Part shown: positions 26,049-38,855 of the stretch, in pieces
Layout: each line of letters opens with the position of its first letter
How positions within the stretch are numbered: position 1 is the stretch's first letter
Origin: Pseudomonas rhizoryzae
Lineage (GTDB): Bacteria > Pseudomonadota > Gammaproteobacteria > Pseudomonadales > Pseudomonadaceae
Direction of reading: 5' to 3'
Assembly (NCBI RefSeq): GCF_005250615.1
Contig: NZ_SULM01000001.1
Coordinates: 186,001 to 250,000, forward strand
Length of the DNA: 64,000 nucleotides
Translations under genes and position numbers: made by a program
Notes under the pieces: generated by a model
What the model saw: only the letters and a program-made list of their open reading frames with translations
Databases searched by the model: none
What the model was told of the DNA's origin: nothing

Positions 26049-27833
26049 TCAGCGGTCCACGTCGGCCATGACGAAGTCGATACTGCCCAGGTAGGCAATC
26101 AGGTCGGACACCATGCTGCCGCGGATGACGGCCGGGATCTGCTGCAGATGCGGGAAGCTCGGCGTCCGGATGCGGGTGCGGTAGCTCATGGTGCTGCCAT
26201 CGCTCGTCAGGTAGTAGCTGTTGGCGCCCTTGGTCGCCTCGATCATCTGGAAGGCTTCGCCGGCCGGCATTACCGGACCCCAGGACACTTGCAGGAAGTG
26301 GGTGATCAGGGTCTCGATGTGCTGCAGGGTGCGTTCCTTGGGCGGCGGCGTGGTCAGCGGGTGATCCGCCTTGTACGGGCCTTCGGGCATGTGCTGCAGG
26401 CACTGCTCGATGATGCGCAGGCTCTGGCGCATCTCCTCGACGCGCAGCATGCCGCGGTCGTAGCAGTCGCCGTTATGAGCGATGGGCACTTCGAATTCGA
26501 AGTTCTCGTAGCCGGAGTAGGGGCGGGCCTTGCGCAGGTCGAAGTCCAGGCCGGTGGCGCGCAGGTTGGCACCGGTGACGCCCCACTCCAGGGCTTCCTT
26601 GGTGTTGTACGCCGCGACACCCTTGGTCCGGCCGACCAGGATGCTGTTCTTCATCGCCGCCTTTTCATACTCGTCCAGGCGCTTGGGCATCCAGTCGAGG
26701 AATTCGCGGACCAGCTTGTCCCAGCCGCGCGGCAGGTCGTGGGCGACGCCGCCGATGCGGAACCAGGCCGGGTGCATACGGAAGCCGGTGATGGCCTCGA
26801 TCACCTTGTAGGCGCGCTGACGATCGGTGAAGGTGAAGAACACCGGCGTCATGGCGCCGACGTCCTGGATATAGGTGCCCAGGTACAGCAGGTGGCTGTT
26901 GATGCGGAAGAACTCGGCCATCATCACGCGGATGAAGTCCACCCGTGATGGCACCTTGATGCCGGCGAGCTTTTCCACCGAGAGCACGTAAGGCAGGTTG
27001 TTCATCACCCCGCCGAGGTAGTCGATGCGGTCGGTGTAGGGGATGTAGCTGTGCCAGGACTGGCGCTCGGCCATCTTCTCGGCGCCGCGGTGGTGGTAGC
27101 CGATCTCCGGCACGCAGTCGACGATCTCTTCGCCGTCCAGCTGCAGGATGATGCGGAAGGCACCGTGGGCGGAGGGGTGGTTCGGGCCCAGGTTGAGGAA
27201 CATGAAGTCGGAATTCTCCGCATGCTCCTTCATGCCCCATTCCTCGGGCTTGAATCTCAGGGTTTCCTGTTCGAGATCCTGCTTGGCGGCGTTCAGCGCA
27301 TAGGGATCGAACTCGGTGGCCCGCGCCGGATAGTCCTTGCGCAGCGGGTGACCCTGCCAGTTGTCGGCCATCAGCATGCGCTTGGGCAGCGGGTGACCGT
27401 CGAAGTGAATGCCGTACATGTCCAGCACTTCCCGCTCGTACCAGTTGGCATTGGGGAAGATGCCGGTGGCCGTGGGCAGGCGCAGGTCATTGGCGGAGAG
27501 CGCCACCTTGAGCATCACATCGCTGTTACGTTCGATGGACATCAGGTGGTAGAAAACGGTGAAGTCCGCGTTGGGCAGGCCGCGGCGATGGGTCCGCAGC
27601 CGCTCGTCGACGCCATGCAGGTCATAGAGCATGACGTAGGGGCGGGGCAGGTTGCGCAGGAAGCGCAGCACTTCGATGATTTTTTCGCGCGCCACCCAGA
27701 TCACCGGCATGCCGGTACGGGTGTCTTGCAGGGTCAGGGCGTCGGCGCCGAATTGGCCCTGGAGTTCGCCAACCACCGACGCTTCGCCGGCAGGGGCGAG
27801 CGCAGAGGCGGACAGAGCGGTGTCTGCGGTCAT
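26049..27833 (-). CDS. nuoC: NADH-quinone oxidoreductase fused subunit C/D
   Basis: A 594-residue fusion of the 30-kDa NuoC domain (about residues 1-190) and the 49-kDa NuoD domain (about 210-594), the arrangement usual in enteric bacteria and Pseudomonas. NuoC shows [19 protein letters not shown]; NuoD shows [20 protein letters not shown] and [18 protein letters not shown], the quinone-site region. It is 51 bp after nuoB, a short gap that contains no hairpin I would call a terminator. Confidence 0.96.
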   Translation of the reverse strand: MTADTALSASALAPAGEASVVGELQGQFGADALTLQDTRTGMPVIWVAREKIIEVLRFLRNLPRPYVMLYDLHGVDERLRTHRRGLPNADFTVFYHLMSIERNSDVMLKVALSANDLRLPTATGIFPNANWYEREVLDMYGIHFDGHPLPKRMLMADNWQGHPLRKDYPARATEFDPYALNAAKQDLEQETLRFKPEEWGMKEHAENSDFMFLNLGPNHPSAHGAFRIILQLDGEEIVDCVPEIGYHHRGAEKMAERQSWHSYIPYTDRIDYLGGVMNNLPYVLSVEKLAGIKVPSRVDFIRVMMAEFFRINSHLLYLGTYIQDVGAMTPVFFTFTDRQRAYKVIEAITGFRMHPAWFRIGGVAHDLPRGWDKLVREFLDWMPKRLDEYEKAAMKNSILVGRTKGVAAYNTKEALEWGVTGANLRATGLDFDLRKARPYSGYENFEFEVPIAHNGDCYDRGMLRVEEMRQSLRIIEQCLQHMPEGPYKADHPLTTPPPKERTLQHIETLITHFLQVSWGPVMPAGEAFQMIEATKGANSYYLTSDGSTMSYRTRIRTPSFPHLQQIPAVIRGSMVSDLIAYLGSIDFVMADVDR

Positions 27834-27884
27834 GATGTTCCGTCGCTATCGATCGTCGTCAGCGTGTAAGTCCCGAAAGGGGAC

Positions 27885-28559
27885 TTACACTTCGTCTGGG
27901 CTGCGCAGGTTGGTGACCTGGATGCGGCGCTCGCGGTTCTGCTCGCGCTGCGAAGGCATTTCGGCGCGGTAGATCCCCTGGTCACCCACCACCCAGGACA
28001 GCGGGCGGCGCTCTTCGCCGATGGAGTCCTGCAAGAGCATCAGGCCCTGCAGGAAGGCTTCGGGGCGCGGCGGGCAGCCAGGCACATAGACGTCGACGGG
28101 CAGGAACTTGTCCACGCCCTGAACGACCGAGTAGATGTCGTACATACCGCCAGAGTTGGCGCAGGCACCCATGGAGATCACCCACTTGGGCTCCAGCATC
28201 TGCTCGTACAGGCGCTGTATGACCGGAGCCATCTTCATGAAGGGCGTGCCGGCGATGACCATGAAGTCGGCCTGACGCGGCGATGCCCGGATGACCTCGG
28301 CGCCGAAGCGGGCGATGTCATGGGGTGCCGTGAAGGCGGTGGTCATTTCCACGTAGCAGCAGGACAGGCCGAAGTTGTAGGGCCACAGGGAGTTCTTGCG
28401 CCCCCAATTGACCGCGCCCCGCAGGACATCTTCGAGCTTGCCCATGAAGATGCTGCGGTTGACCTGACTTTCGACCGGGTCGGCCACGGTTTCCCGTTGG
28501 CCGGCCGGATAACGGTCTACCGCCGCATCGGGATCGATCCGGGTGAGTTTGTATTGCAT
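27885..28559 (-). CDS. nuoB: NADH-quinone oxidoreductase subunit B
   Basis: A 224-residue subunit that carries cluster N2, the last before quinone. Ligands are in [14 protein letters not shown] (about residues 60-73), [11 protein letters not shown] (about 125-135) and [10 protein letters not shown] (about 155-164). It starts [18 protein letters not shown], 10 bp after nuoA; an upstream in-frame start would overlap nuoA heavily. Confidence 0.96.
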   Translation of the reverse strand: MQYKLTRIDPDAAVDRYPAGQRETVADPVESQVNRSIFMGKLEDVLRGAVNWGRKNSLWPYNFGLSCCYVEMTTAFTAPHDIARFGAEVIRASPRQADFMVIAGTPFMKMAPVIQRLYEQMLEPKWVISMGACANSGGMYDIYSVVQGVDKFLPVDVYVPGCPPRPEAFLQGLMLLQDSIGEERRPLSWVVGDQGIYRAEMPSQREQNRERRIQVTNLRSPDEV

Positions 28560-28569
28560 TGCCAAAGCC

Positions 28570-28983
28570 TCATTGTTTCGACTTCGCCTGCCGCTGGCGA
28601 CGACTCGCAGGCGCCCAATCGAGCGCTCCGATTCGCCACAGGTAGACAAGACCCGCCAACAGAATTGCTATGAAAATGGCTGCTTCCACGAAGCCGGCCC
28701 ATCCCGATTCACGGATGGATACCGACCAGGCGAAGAGAAAGAGGGCTTCGACGTCGAAGATCACGAACAGCATCGCGACCAGATAGAACTTGGCAGAAAG
28801 GCGAAGACGGGCACCCCCGGTAGGGACGATGCCGGACTCGAAGGGATCGTTCTTGCTACGACCTACGGCCTTGCTGCCGAGGAGGCTGGAGACTCCGAGC
28901 ATGAAGGCGATCAGACCGACCACGCCCAGGAGGAATACCGCGAAGCTCCAGTTGTGGGTCAGTAGGCTGATCGACTCAGACAT
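28570..28983 (-). CDS. nuoA: NADH-quinone oxidoreductase subunit A
   Basis: A 137-residue membrane subunit with three helices and the first gene of the nuo operon. Conserved parts are [20 protein letters not shown] (about residues 45-64) and [20 protein letters not shown] (about 67-86, with the conserved Asp-Val-Glu). AAGGATTCAAAGC precedes the ATG. A sigma-70-type promoter and a palindrome lie in the 100 bp upstream. Confidence 0.96.
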   Translation of the reverse strand: MSESISLLTHNWSFAVFLLGVVGLIAFMLGVSSLLGSKAVGRSKNDPFESGIVPTGGARLRLSAKFYLVAMLFVIFDVEALFLFAWSVSIRESGWAGFVEAAIFIAILLAGLVYLWRIGALDWAPASRRQRQAKSKQ

Positions 28984-29021
28984 GCTTTGAATCCTTAATT
29001 ATGGGTATCAGACGCAATCAG

Positions 29022-29038
29022 TGCGACACGGTGTCGCA
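29022..29038. promoter_or_regulatory. 17-bp palindrome in the nuoA 5' untranslated region
   Basis: TGCGACAC-G-GTGTCGCA, perfect 8-bp arms. It begins only about 10 bp downstream of the predicted -10 box, a repressor-type position, and 39 bp before the nuoA start. The binding protein is unknown; it could instead act as an mRNA 5' hairpin. Confidence 0.5.
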
Positions 29039-29048
29039 AGGCGGACAG

Positions 29049-29078
29049 ATTTTATGCTCTATCGATTCATTCTGTAAA
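29049..29078 (-). promoter_or_regulatory. Sigma-70-type promoter of the nuo operon
   Basis: On the minus strand TTTACA, an 18-bp spacer, then TAAAAT: each box matches its consensus at 5 of 6 positions. Transcription would start near 29042, giving a leader of about 60 nt. The surrounding sequence (29040-29180) is very AT-rich for this genome. Confidence 0.6.
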
Positions 29079-29241
29079 TTTATTGGCCTAAAAAGATTCT
29101 ATTTGACTGCTTTGAATCAAATTAAACCAAACTTAGCTTTTATATGAGAATGAATATAAGAATTATTCTCGATTGATTGAGTGTTGCTTATGAGTCCTAG
29201 ATTGCAGAGCGTAGCGAGAGTTCTCCCGTTCGCCAATTTTG

Positions 29242-30003
29242 TCAGTCGATCAGGTCGGCTTTGATGCTCAACTGTCGGTCGTTGCGGCCTTCGGTGGAGT
29301 AATACTGAGTGAGACCGGAGCGGTCCTCTTCCACCTGCTGGCGAAAGCCGCCGAGATCCAGCCACTGGCCGAGAGGGCCACTGATGCGGGTCGCGGCACT
29401 CTGGGTCTTGATGGTGCCTGGACGCATCGCGGCGGCGCGGTCGTCGACGCTGGTGATGTCCAGGTGTACCAGGTTGCCACTCAGGTGGGCGATGACCTGG
29501 AAGCCCCGTTCGAGACGCCGGTAGTCGGTCTGGGCGTAGCTTTGGCCGTAGGGGGAGGTCTGGTAGGTGGTCACGGGGACGTCTTCGCCGAAGCGGATGA
29601 AGGCCGGGTAGCCCTCGGTGACCTGGACGCGCTGGGCGCCATCCTCCGCTTGGTCGGTGCTGTTCTCGATGATGCGTACCCGTGGCGAGCGTACGTCGCC
29701 CGCCACGTCATAACCCTGGCTGGCACCGCTACTGCCGGCGCGGGTGGCAAGGGTGATGAGCAGGCGCCGCGGCTGGGTATCCAGTTGCGCCAGCAGATTC
29801 TTGATCTCGGCGATCTTCGCCGGCTCGGCGTTGACGATCAGTTGGTTGCCGTAGACGTTGATCTTGCCTTCGGCGCCGAGCACGGACTGCAGGGTGGGCA
29901 GTAGATCATCGGCCGTACGGTAGTGCAGCGGTATGACCTCGGTTCGCGGTGCAGCCCAGGCGCAGGTGGTCAGAAGCAGCAGTAGGGCCAGCAGGTGTTT
30001 CAT
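29242..30003 (-). CDS. Exported secretin N0/N1-domain-like protein
   Basis: A 253-residue exported protein with signal peptide MKHLLALLLLLTTCAWA. The mature N-terminus, TEVIPLHYRTADDLLPTLQSVL then INVYGNQLIVNAEPAKIAEIKN (about residues 20-75), resembles the secretin short domain found at the N-terminus of type II/III and pilus secretins. There is no secretin beta-barrel, so it is not a pore by itself. The rest (RFGEDVPVTTYQTSPYGQSY and following) is not recognised. Its ATG overlaps the stop of the preceding gene by 4 bp, tying it to the roxA group. The role is unknown. Confidence 0.7.
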   Translation of the reverse strand: MKHLLALLLLLTTCAWAAPRTEVIPLHYRTADDLLPTLQSVLGAEGKINVYGNQLIVNAEPAKIAEIKNLLAQLDTQPRRLLITLATRAGSSGASQGYDVAGDVRSPRVRIIENSTDQAEDGAQRVQVTEGYPAFIRFGEDVPVTTYQTSPYGQSYAQTDYRRLERGFQVIAHLSGNLVHLDITSVDDRAAAMRPGTIKTQSAATRISGPLGQWLDLGGFRQQVEEDRSGLTQYYSTEGRNDRQLSIKADLID

Positions 30004-30530
30004 AGCACCATCCTCCGCAATTCCAGATCCGGCTGGCTGATGGCCCAGAGACGGTCGAATACCTGTTGCTGGACCTTGACCGCTGCGCGATCACCGTAGC
30101 GCACGAAACCCTGGGGCACGGCGGTGTTGGTGCGCCGCAACAGGGCCAGGTCATCGACGATGAGACAGGCACCTTCCGGTTGCTGATCCATGGGTGGTCG
30201 CCGGATCAGCAGATTGCTGGTCAGGCGTTGCGCCAGGGCGACGAGGCGATGCCCCTGGCGTACGGCGACGGCACTGTCGTTGACCAGGATCCGTACCTGA
30301 TGGCGGGGATGGCCGAGCAACAGGCGCTTGATGGCCGCTTCGATCTCGGCGTGGTCGTAGAGGGCGCCTTCCAGGTCGGGCGTCTGGATGGACAACTGGC
30401 GGCGACTCTGGCCAATGAGGCGGACGCTGTGCTCGCGCAAGGCGTCCACACCTTCGAGTCGCAGGGCGAGATCCTCGCCGAGCTGGGGTTCGGGCAGGCC
30501 GTCCAGGGTTAGATCGAAGGATTCGTCCAC
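30000..30530 (-). CDS. Hypothetical protein, DUF7931-like (acetyltransferase-associated region)
   Basis: A 176-residue cytoplasmic protein with no signal or membrane helix. Segments such as LIGQSRRQLSIQTPDLEGAL (about residues 40-58) and HPRHQVRILVNDSAVAVRQG (about 75-95) resemble a region that other pseudomonads carry near or fused to GNAT acetyltransferases. The pattern recalls a phospholipase-D-like fold, but no HKD motif is present. No GNAT domain is visible in this copy. It is coupled by ATGA to the exported protein downstream and lies 14 bp after roxA. The functional annotation is tentative. Confidence 0.6.
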   Translation of the reverse strand: MDESFDLTLDGLPEPQLGEDLALRLEGVDALREHSVRLIGQSRRQLSIQTPDLEGALYDHAEIEAAIKRLLLGHPRHQVRILVNDSAVAVRQGHRLVALAQRLTSNLLIRRPPMDQQPEGACLIVDDLALLRRTNTAVPQGFVRYGDRAAVKVQQQVFDRLWAISQPDLELRRMVL

Positions 30531-30544
30531 GGCGGCCCCCTTAT

Positions 30545-31720
30545 TCAGTCCTCGTCGTCCTCCGCGAAAATCAGGCTGCCCTGCTGGAGCAGTTCACGGA
30601 TCAGACGCATGGCGTCGTCGTCCTGCAGCCAGGGCGCGAGATTGGCCTGGTGCAGCACTTCCGCCGAGCATAGCAGGTCGAGCAGCGGTTGCAGGTCCAA
30701 CGGCAGCAGACGGCTCTGGCCGCTGGCGAAGACCATCACCTCGTCGTCCAGGCGACTCCAGGCCAGGCGCCCACTCGGGTTGCGCATGAGCAGGGCGCCC
30801 TGATCGAGGGCCTGGCGCAGTTGCTCGCTGCTGAGGGTTTCCCCGGCGACCCGCTCCGGATAGCGCGGCTCGGTCATGTATTGGCCGAACCAGGCCAGCA
30901 GCAGGCGATCGTCGCCCAGGTGGCGCGCCATCAGGGTACGCAGGCGCTTGATGGCGTCCGGGGTGATCTCGGCGTGACTGGGGCTGGCCGGGTTGCTGCC
31001 GGCGTCGCTGTAGCGCTCGTCCTCGGGAATGAACTGGGCGAGGAAGTCGGTGTAGTGGGTGAGGACCTCGCCGGCACTGGGGGCGCGGAAGCCGATGGAG
31101 TAGGTCATGCACTCGTCTTCGGCGATGCCGTCGTGGGCCAGGCCCGGCGGCAGATAGAGCATGTCGCCCGGCTCCAGGACCCACTCGTCGGTCTGCTGGA
31201 AGTCGGCGAGGATCTTGAGTTCCAGGCCGTCGATCAGGGGGCTGTCGGCATCGCAGTGTTGGCCAATCCGCCAGCGGCGGCGACCATGACCTTGCAGCAG
31301 GAAGACGTCGTAGTGATCGTAGTGCGGGCCGACGCCACCGCCGGGCGCGGCATAGCTGATCATGACGTCGTCGACGCGCCAGCTGGGCAGGAAGCGGAAG
31401 GACTCCAGCACCTCGGCCACCTCGGGAACGAACTGGTCCACCGATTGCACCAGCAGGGTCCAGTCACGCTCGGGCAGGCTGGCGAAGGTGTCTTCGGGCA
31501 GCGGGCCGCGACGCAGCTCCCAGGTGCGGTCCTGGCCGATGATCAGGCGCGATTCGATTTCGTCTTCCAGCGACAGGCCGGCCAGCTCGTCGGGTTCCAG
31601 GGGGCTCTGGAAGTCCGGGATGGCCTGGCGGATCAGCAGGGGTTTCTGCTGCCAGTAGTCGCGCAGGAATTCACGGGCGGTCAGGCCGCCGAGCAGTTGC
31701 AGGGGTTGATCCGGGTTCAT
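30545..31720 (-). CDS. roxA: Cupin/JmjC-type ribosomal protein uL16 arginine hydroxylase
   Basis: A 391-residue 2-oxoglutarate/Fe(II) oxygenase of the YcfD/RoxA family, which hydroxylates an arginine of ribosomal protein L16. The iron-binding HxD is in GPHYDHYDVFLLQGHG (about residues 128-143) and the distal His in YLPPGLAHDGIAED (about 190-203). The N-terminus has REFLRDYWQQKPLLIRQA, also typical, and the C-terminal part is the winged-helix/dimer region. The start MNPDQPLQ is preceded by GAGGTG 5 bp away. It lies just past the purB terminator. Family membership is strong; the symbol follows E. coli usage. Confidence 0.85.
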   Translation of the reverse strand: MNPDQPLQLLGGLTAREFLRDYWQQKPLLIRQAIPDFQSPLEPDELAGLSLEDEIESRLIIGQDRTWELRRGPLPEDTFASLPERDWTLLVQSVDQFVPEVAEVLESFRFLPSWRVDDVMISYAAPGGGVGPHYDHYDVFLLQGHGRRRWRIGQHCDADSPLIDGLELKILADFQQTDEWVLEPGDMLYLPPGLAHDGIAEDECMTYSIGFRAPSAGEVLTHYTDFLAQFIPEDERYSDAGSNPASPSHAEITPDAIKRLRTLMARHLGDDRLLLAWFGQYMTEPRYPERVAGETLSSEQLRQALDQGALLMRNPSGRLAWSRLDDEVMVFASGQSRLLPLDLQPLLDLLCSAEVLHQANLAPWLQDDDAMRLIRELLQQGSLIFAEDDED

Positions 31721-31737
31721 GCACACCTCGCGCAATG

Positions 31738-31762
31738 AAAAACGCCCGGCGGTGCCGGGCGT
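31738..31762 (-). terminator. Intrinsic terminator after purB
   Basis: ACGCCCGGC-GGT-GCCGGGCGT-type stem followed on the minus strand by five T. It lies 17 bp past the purB stop and just upstream of roxA, so it separates the two transcripts at least partly. Confidence 0.8.
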
Positions 31763-31778
31763 GAGAAAGAAATGGCGC

Positions 31779-33188
<1,410 letters not shown>

Positions 33189-33236
33189 CTACACGCAAAG
33201 GCCGGGGCTTTAGTACCGCCGCCGGCCGGTCCGGGG

Positions 33237-33857
33237 TCAGGCGTTGCGCAGGGGATAGAGGTTGTCGAGCAACTTGCGGCGATTGAGCACCAGTTGCCAG
33301 CGATGGCCACCTAGCTGGCGCCACAGGCGCGCGGAGCGGATGCCGGCCAATAGCAGGGCACGCACCCGCGAGGCGGTGGCGGATTGCTGCAGGTAGCGCA
33401 TCTCGCCGTGCACCTGGATGCGCTGCTTGAAGGTGCTCAGGGTGTCCTCGTAGAGACCCCCGCAAGCGGCGATCACGTTTTCGTGGGCCACGCCGAAATG
33501 CTCGACCTGCGACTGGATCTGGGTGAGGCGGCGACCGATGAGGTCGAGCAGGTCGCCGCGCTTTTCCAGCTTGCGTTCCAGAGCGGTCATCGCCAGGGCG
33601 TAGCGCAGGGGCTCGCGCTGCAGGCTGTTGGGATTGCGCTCCAGAGTGCTGGAGAGGGCGCCGAGGCCCTCGCGCAGGGGCGTGACGCTGCCGCCATAGA
33701 CCTCCAGGGTACTGCCGGGGTCGCGCACCAGCAGGCTGCCGAGCAGGCAGGCCAGGGGTTCTTCCGGTACCTGGCCAGTGCGCGCCAGTTGGTCGACCAG
33801 CACGGCGGCCTGGAAAACGCCGCCCAGGGCGATGAGTTGTTCCTGGGTGCGATTCAT
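33237..33857 (-). CDS. hflD: HflD family protein
   Basis: A 206-residue all-helical protein. In E. coli, HflD binds phage lambda CII and lies between mnmA and purB, exactly as here. It starts [20 protein letters not shown] and has [20 protein letters not shown] (about residues 65-85), both typical. Its ATG overlaps the mnmA stop by 4 bp. Its cellular role outside lambda is unclear. Confidence 0.92.
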   Translation of the reverse strand: MNRTQEQLIALGGVFQAAVLVDQLARTGQVPEEPLACLLGSLLVRDPGSTLEVYGGSVTPLREGLGALSSTLERNPNSLQREPLRYALAMTALERKLEKRGDLLDLIGRRLTQIQSQVEHFGVAHENVIAACGGLYEDTLSTFKQRIQVHGEMRYLQQSATASRVRALLLAGIRSARLWRQLGGHRWQLVLNRRKLLDNLYPLRNA

Positions 33858-34963
33858 GCGGCAGGCGCCTCGGCGCAGGCGGGTTGGTAATGTTCGATCA
33901 CGCCGCCGCCCAGGCAGACATCGCCGTCATAGAAGACCACCGACTGGCCGGGGGTCACCGCCCGTTGGGGTTCGTCGAAGACCACCCGGTAGCCGTCACC
34001 CTGGCGTTCGAGCTGGCAAGCCTGGTCCTGCTGGCGATAGCGGACCTTGGCGGTGAGGCGACGCGGCTGGGTGAGGTCCAGATCGTTGACCCAGAACATC
34101 TCGCCGACGGTCAGGGCTTCGGCGAATAGCCAGGGATGAGCATTGCCCTGGCCGACGATCAGCACGTTGCGGGTCAGGTCCTTGCTCAATACGTACCAGG
34201 GCTCGTCACCGGCGTCCTTCATGCCACCGATACCCAGGCCCTGGCGCTGGCCGATGGTGTGATACATCAGGCCATGGTGGCGGCCGATGATATCGCCCTC
34301 GGTGGTCTCGATGTCACCCGGCTGGGCCGGCAGGTATTGCTTGAGGAAGTCGCTGAAGCGCCGCTCGCCGATGAAGCAGATACCGGTGGAATCCTTCTTG
34401 CGCGCGGTGGCCAGGCCGTGCAGTTCGGCGATGGCGCGGACCTCGGGCTTTTCCAGTTCGCCCACCGGGAAGAGGGTGCGCGCCAGTTGCTCGCCGCCCA
34501 CGGCGTGGAGGAAATAGCTCTGGTCCTTGTTGGCATCCAGGCCCTTGAGTAGCAGGGTCTGGCCGTCGACGTCGCGACGGCGCACGTAGTGGCCGGTGGC
34601 GATCAGGTCGGCGCCCAGGGCCAGGGCATAGTCGAGGAAGGCCTTGAACTTGATTTCGCGGTTGCAGAGGATGTCCGGATTCGGGGTCCGGCCGGCCTTG
34701 TATTCGGCGAGGAAGTGCTCGAAGACGTGATCCCAGTACTCGGCGGCGAAGTTGGCCGTGTGCAGCTTGATGCCGATGCGGTCGCAGACCGCCTGGGCGT
34801 CGGCTAGGTCTTCCTTGGCGGTGCAGTACTCGGTGCCGTCGTCCTCGTCCCAGTTCTTCATGAACAGGCCCTCGACCTGATAGCCCTGCTCCTTGAGTAA
34901 CAGGGCCGAGACCGAGGAATCCACTCCGCCGGACATGCCGACGATGACGCGGGTGCCGTTCAC
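33854..34963 (-). CDS. mnmA: tRNA-specific 2-thiouridylase
   Basis: A 369-residue enzyme that thiolates U34 of tRNA-Lys, -Glu and -Gln. The PP-loop ATP motif is [14 protein letters not shown] (about residues 9-22). The catalytic cysteines lie in [10 protein letters not shown] (about residue 100) and [11 protein letters not shown] (about 200). It is 1 bp after nudJ and overlaps hflD, indicating an operon. Confidence 0.96.
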   Translation of the reverse strand: MNGTRVIVGMSGGVDSSVSALLLKEQGYQVEGLFMKNWDEDDGTEYCTAKEDLADAQAVCDRIGIKLHTANFAAEYWDHVFEHFLAEYKAGRTPNPDILCNREIKFKAFLDYALALGADLIATGHYVRRRDVDGQTLLLKGLDANKDQSYFLHAVGGEQLARTLFPVGELEKPEVRAIAELHGLATARKKDSTGICFIGERRFSDFLKQYLPAQPGDIETTEGDIIGRHHGLMYHTIGQRQGLGIGGMKDAGDEPWYVLSKDLTRNVLIVGQGNAHPWLFAEALTVGEMFWVNDLDLTQPRRLTAKVRYRQQDQACQLERQGDGYRVVFDEPQRAVTPGQSVVFYDGDVCLGGGVIEHYQPACAEAPAA

Positions 34964-34964
34964 T

Positions 34965-35417
34965 TCAAAAACCTCTCATATCTACGATCATCGACAGGGG
35001 ATAGCGGTGCCCATCCAGGTATTTCTCGATGGCGTCCAGCACCAGCGGGCTGCGCAGCCGGGCCTGCTCGGCGCGGATCTCGTCGAGGGTCAGCCAGACC
35101 GCACGGGTGATGTCGGCGTCCAGGGCACGGCCCTCTTCAAGCCGCAGCGGGCGAGCGTGAAAGGCGGTGCGATAGTAGGTGACGCCGTTGCTTGGCGCGG
35201 TATAGAGGCCAATGCCAATCACGCCCTGGATTTCCACCTGCCAGGCGGTTTCTTCCAGGGTTTCGCGGTAAGCGGCTTCGACCAGGCTTTCGCCGGGTTC
35301 GAGGTGCCCGGCCGGCTGGTTAAGCACCAGGCGACCCTGTTTCTCTTCCTCGACCAGCAAGAAGCGGCCGGCGTCTTCCACCACGGTGGCCACGGTGACG
35401 TGGGCGTGCCAATCCAT
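34965..35417 (-). CDS. nudJ: NUDIX hydrolase (NudJ-like phosphatase)
   Basis: A 150-residue pyrophosphohydrolase. The Nudix box [20 protein letters not shown] (about residues 37-56) carries the REtxEE metal ligands; the following position is Ala rather than the usual Gly. The start [15 protein letters not shown] has GGAG 6 bp upstream. E. coli NudJ, also next to mnmA, hydrolyses nucleoside di- and triphosphates and HMP-pyrophosphate, so the symbol rests on synteny plus the Nudix family. Confidence 0.85.
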   Translation of the reverse strand: MDWHAHVTVATVVEDAGRFLLVEEEKQGRLVLNQPAGHLEPGESLVEAAYRETLEETAWQVEIQGVIGIGLYTAPSNGVTYYRTAFHARPLRLEEGRALDADITRAVWLTLDEIRAEQARLRSPLVLDAIEKYLDGHRYPLSMIVDMRGF

Positions 35418-35478
35418 CTCGGACTCCGCTATCGGTAATCGCGCAGTATACGCCTTAAGCTTTGTGGGTCCCAAATGC

Positions 35479-35508
35479 AGCGAACCCCGGCCAAAGCCGG
35501 GGTTCGCT
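35479..35508. terminator. Terminator-like hairpin after idh
   Basis: A 13-bp perfect stem (AGCGAACCCCGGC with GCCGGGGTTCGCT) and a CAAA loop, 38 bp past the idh stop and before nudJ. It has no long T-run, but this is the strongest hairpin in the gap. Confidence 0.65.
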
Positions 35509-35545
35509 GGATCAACCCGTCAGGCTGCAGACGCAGCCCTCAGGC

Positions 35546-37876
<2,331 letters not shown>

Positions 37877-37997
37877 TCACGGACTAAGCGCAACCCGATG
37901 GACGTGCGATGCGACAAAGCGTCGCTGCGGAAGTTGCGGGGTCGGCCGATACAGCCAGCGGAACCGGCAGGGCCTGCAGCGACCCGTCAGTCGCGGG

Positions 37998-38003
37998 AGT
38001 ATA
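37998..38003 (-). promoter_or_regulatory. Extended -10 promoter candidate for idh
   Basis: Minus-strand TGATATACT combines the TGn extension with a 5/6 match to TATAAT. No good -35 box is seen at 17 bp. The start point would be near 37991. Confidence 0.4.
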
Positions 38004-38107
38004 TCAGCGCGGCGCCTGGCGTGCATTCGTACCGCTGCTAGATGACGGTGGGGGAGGGTTGCCGGCCTGGGCGAGCGGCCGGAAGGTCGCGGAGGTGCGC
38101 AAGGTCA

Positions 38108-38124
38108 GGTCAATGGTATTGACC
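38108..38124. promoter_or_regulatory. Operator-like palindrome upstream of the small membrane protein
   Basis: GGTCAAT-GGT-ATTGACC, perfect 7-bp arms, about 86 bp before the ATG at 38210. Its right half includes TTGACC, which could double as a -35 box. The regulator is unknown. Confidence 0.45.
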
Positions 38125-38209
38125 AATCGACGACTGGCCCTGCACGGGAGTTGCTTAAGGGACTAAACTATTGCCCCTTCAGATTTCAAGAGGTCATCAC
38201 GAGGTCGTT

Positions 38210-38419
38210 ATGAAAACCAAGGACAGTGCGTCCAAAAGTCGTTCCTGGGCTGTCGTAGGGCTGGAAACGCTCGTCATCGTCGCCCTATCGCTGTACATCG
38301 CCTTCGGTATCGGTCTGTTCATCAAGCATCATTGCTGGGACACCCTGACCCCGCAGCAGCAAGACCAGATCCTCGAGCAGATGAGCCGCAGCGCTCAGGA
38401 AAATACCCTGCTCACCTGA
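38210..38419 (+). CDS. Small single-pass membrane protein (69 aa), hypothetical
   Basis: A 69-residue protein. After a polar N-terminus (MKTKDSASKSRSW) it has one membrane helix, VVGLETLVIVALSLYIAFGI (about residues 15-35), then FIKHHCWDTLTPQQQDQILE. GAGG lies 6 bp before the ATG, an upstream in-frame ATG lacks one, and codon use looks genuine. It is transcribed away from idh. No family is recognised. Confidence 0.65.
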   Translation: MKTKDSASKSRSWAVVGLETLVIVALSLYIAFGIGLFIKHHCWDTLTPQQQDQILEQMSRSAQENTLLT

Positions 38420-38532
38420 TTCGCTCGAATCACCTCTCCTAATAACGACAAGAATCCACCTTTTTCTCCGCGCATCGCCTGGATCGTCGTGGTCGCTTCG
38501 TCACGCCTTGCGTTTGGCCCGGGTCTGGTCGG

Positions 38533-38715
38533 TTAGCAGGCCAGATGCTTGCGGGTGGTCACAGGCGCGGAAGCTGGGGATGGCGTCGTCGACTTGGCTG
38601 GCAGCTGTGTCACCGGGCGCGCGCGACGTGCCAGGCGAAGCATTGCCCAGAGGATGGCCAGCGCCAGGGCCAGCCAGCCGAGGATGAGAAGAAGGATGTA
38701 GGTCGCAGGAGTCAT
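38533..38715 (-). CDS. Small single-pass membrane protein (60 aa), hypothetical
   Basis: A 60-residue protein with an N-terminal membrane helix, YILLLILGWLALALAILWAM (about residues 6-25), then Arg-rich LRLARRARP and a Pro/Ser/Thr-rich tail ending in LAC. The helix and positive-inside charge argue for a real gene. The ribosome site is weak and no homologue is recognised. Confidence 0.45.
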   Translation of the reverse strand: MTPATYILLLILGWLALALAILWAMLRLARRARPVTQLPAKSTTPSPASAPVTTRKHLAC

Positions 38716-38855
38716 TGACGTTCACCGTACGGCTGTCTCGGAAAAGGTGTCGCTGCGGACACATTTCACTAGACTCGTCAATAGCTATCCTGTTCGGGCT
38801 TTCCCGACGAGGGGTGCGACCAGGCGACACTCGCGCATCGCCCGGCCAGCGCGGA

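Noticed and set aside
29144-29168. AT-rich GAGAAT...ATTCTC repeat that resembles a Fur box
   Set aside because: Only 6-bp outer arms with an irregular centre, outside the likely nuo promoter. In such AT-rich sequence this match is expected by chance.
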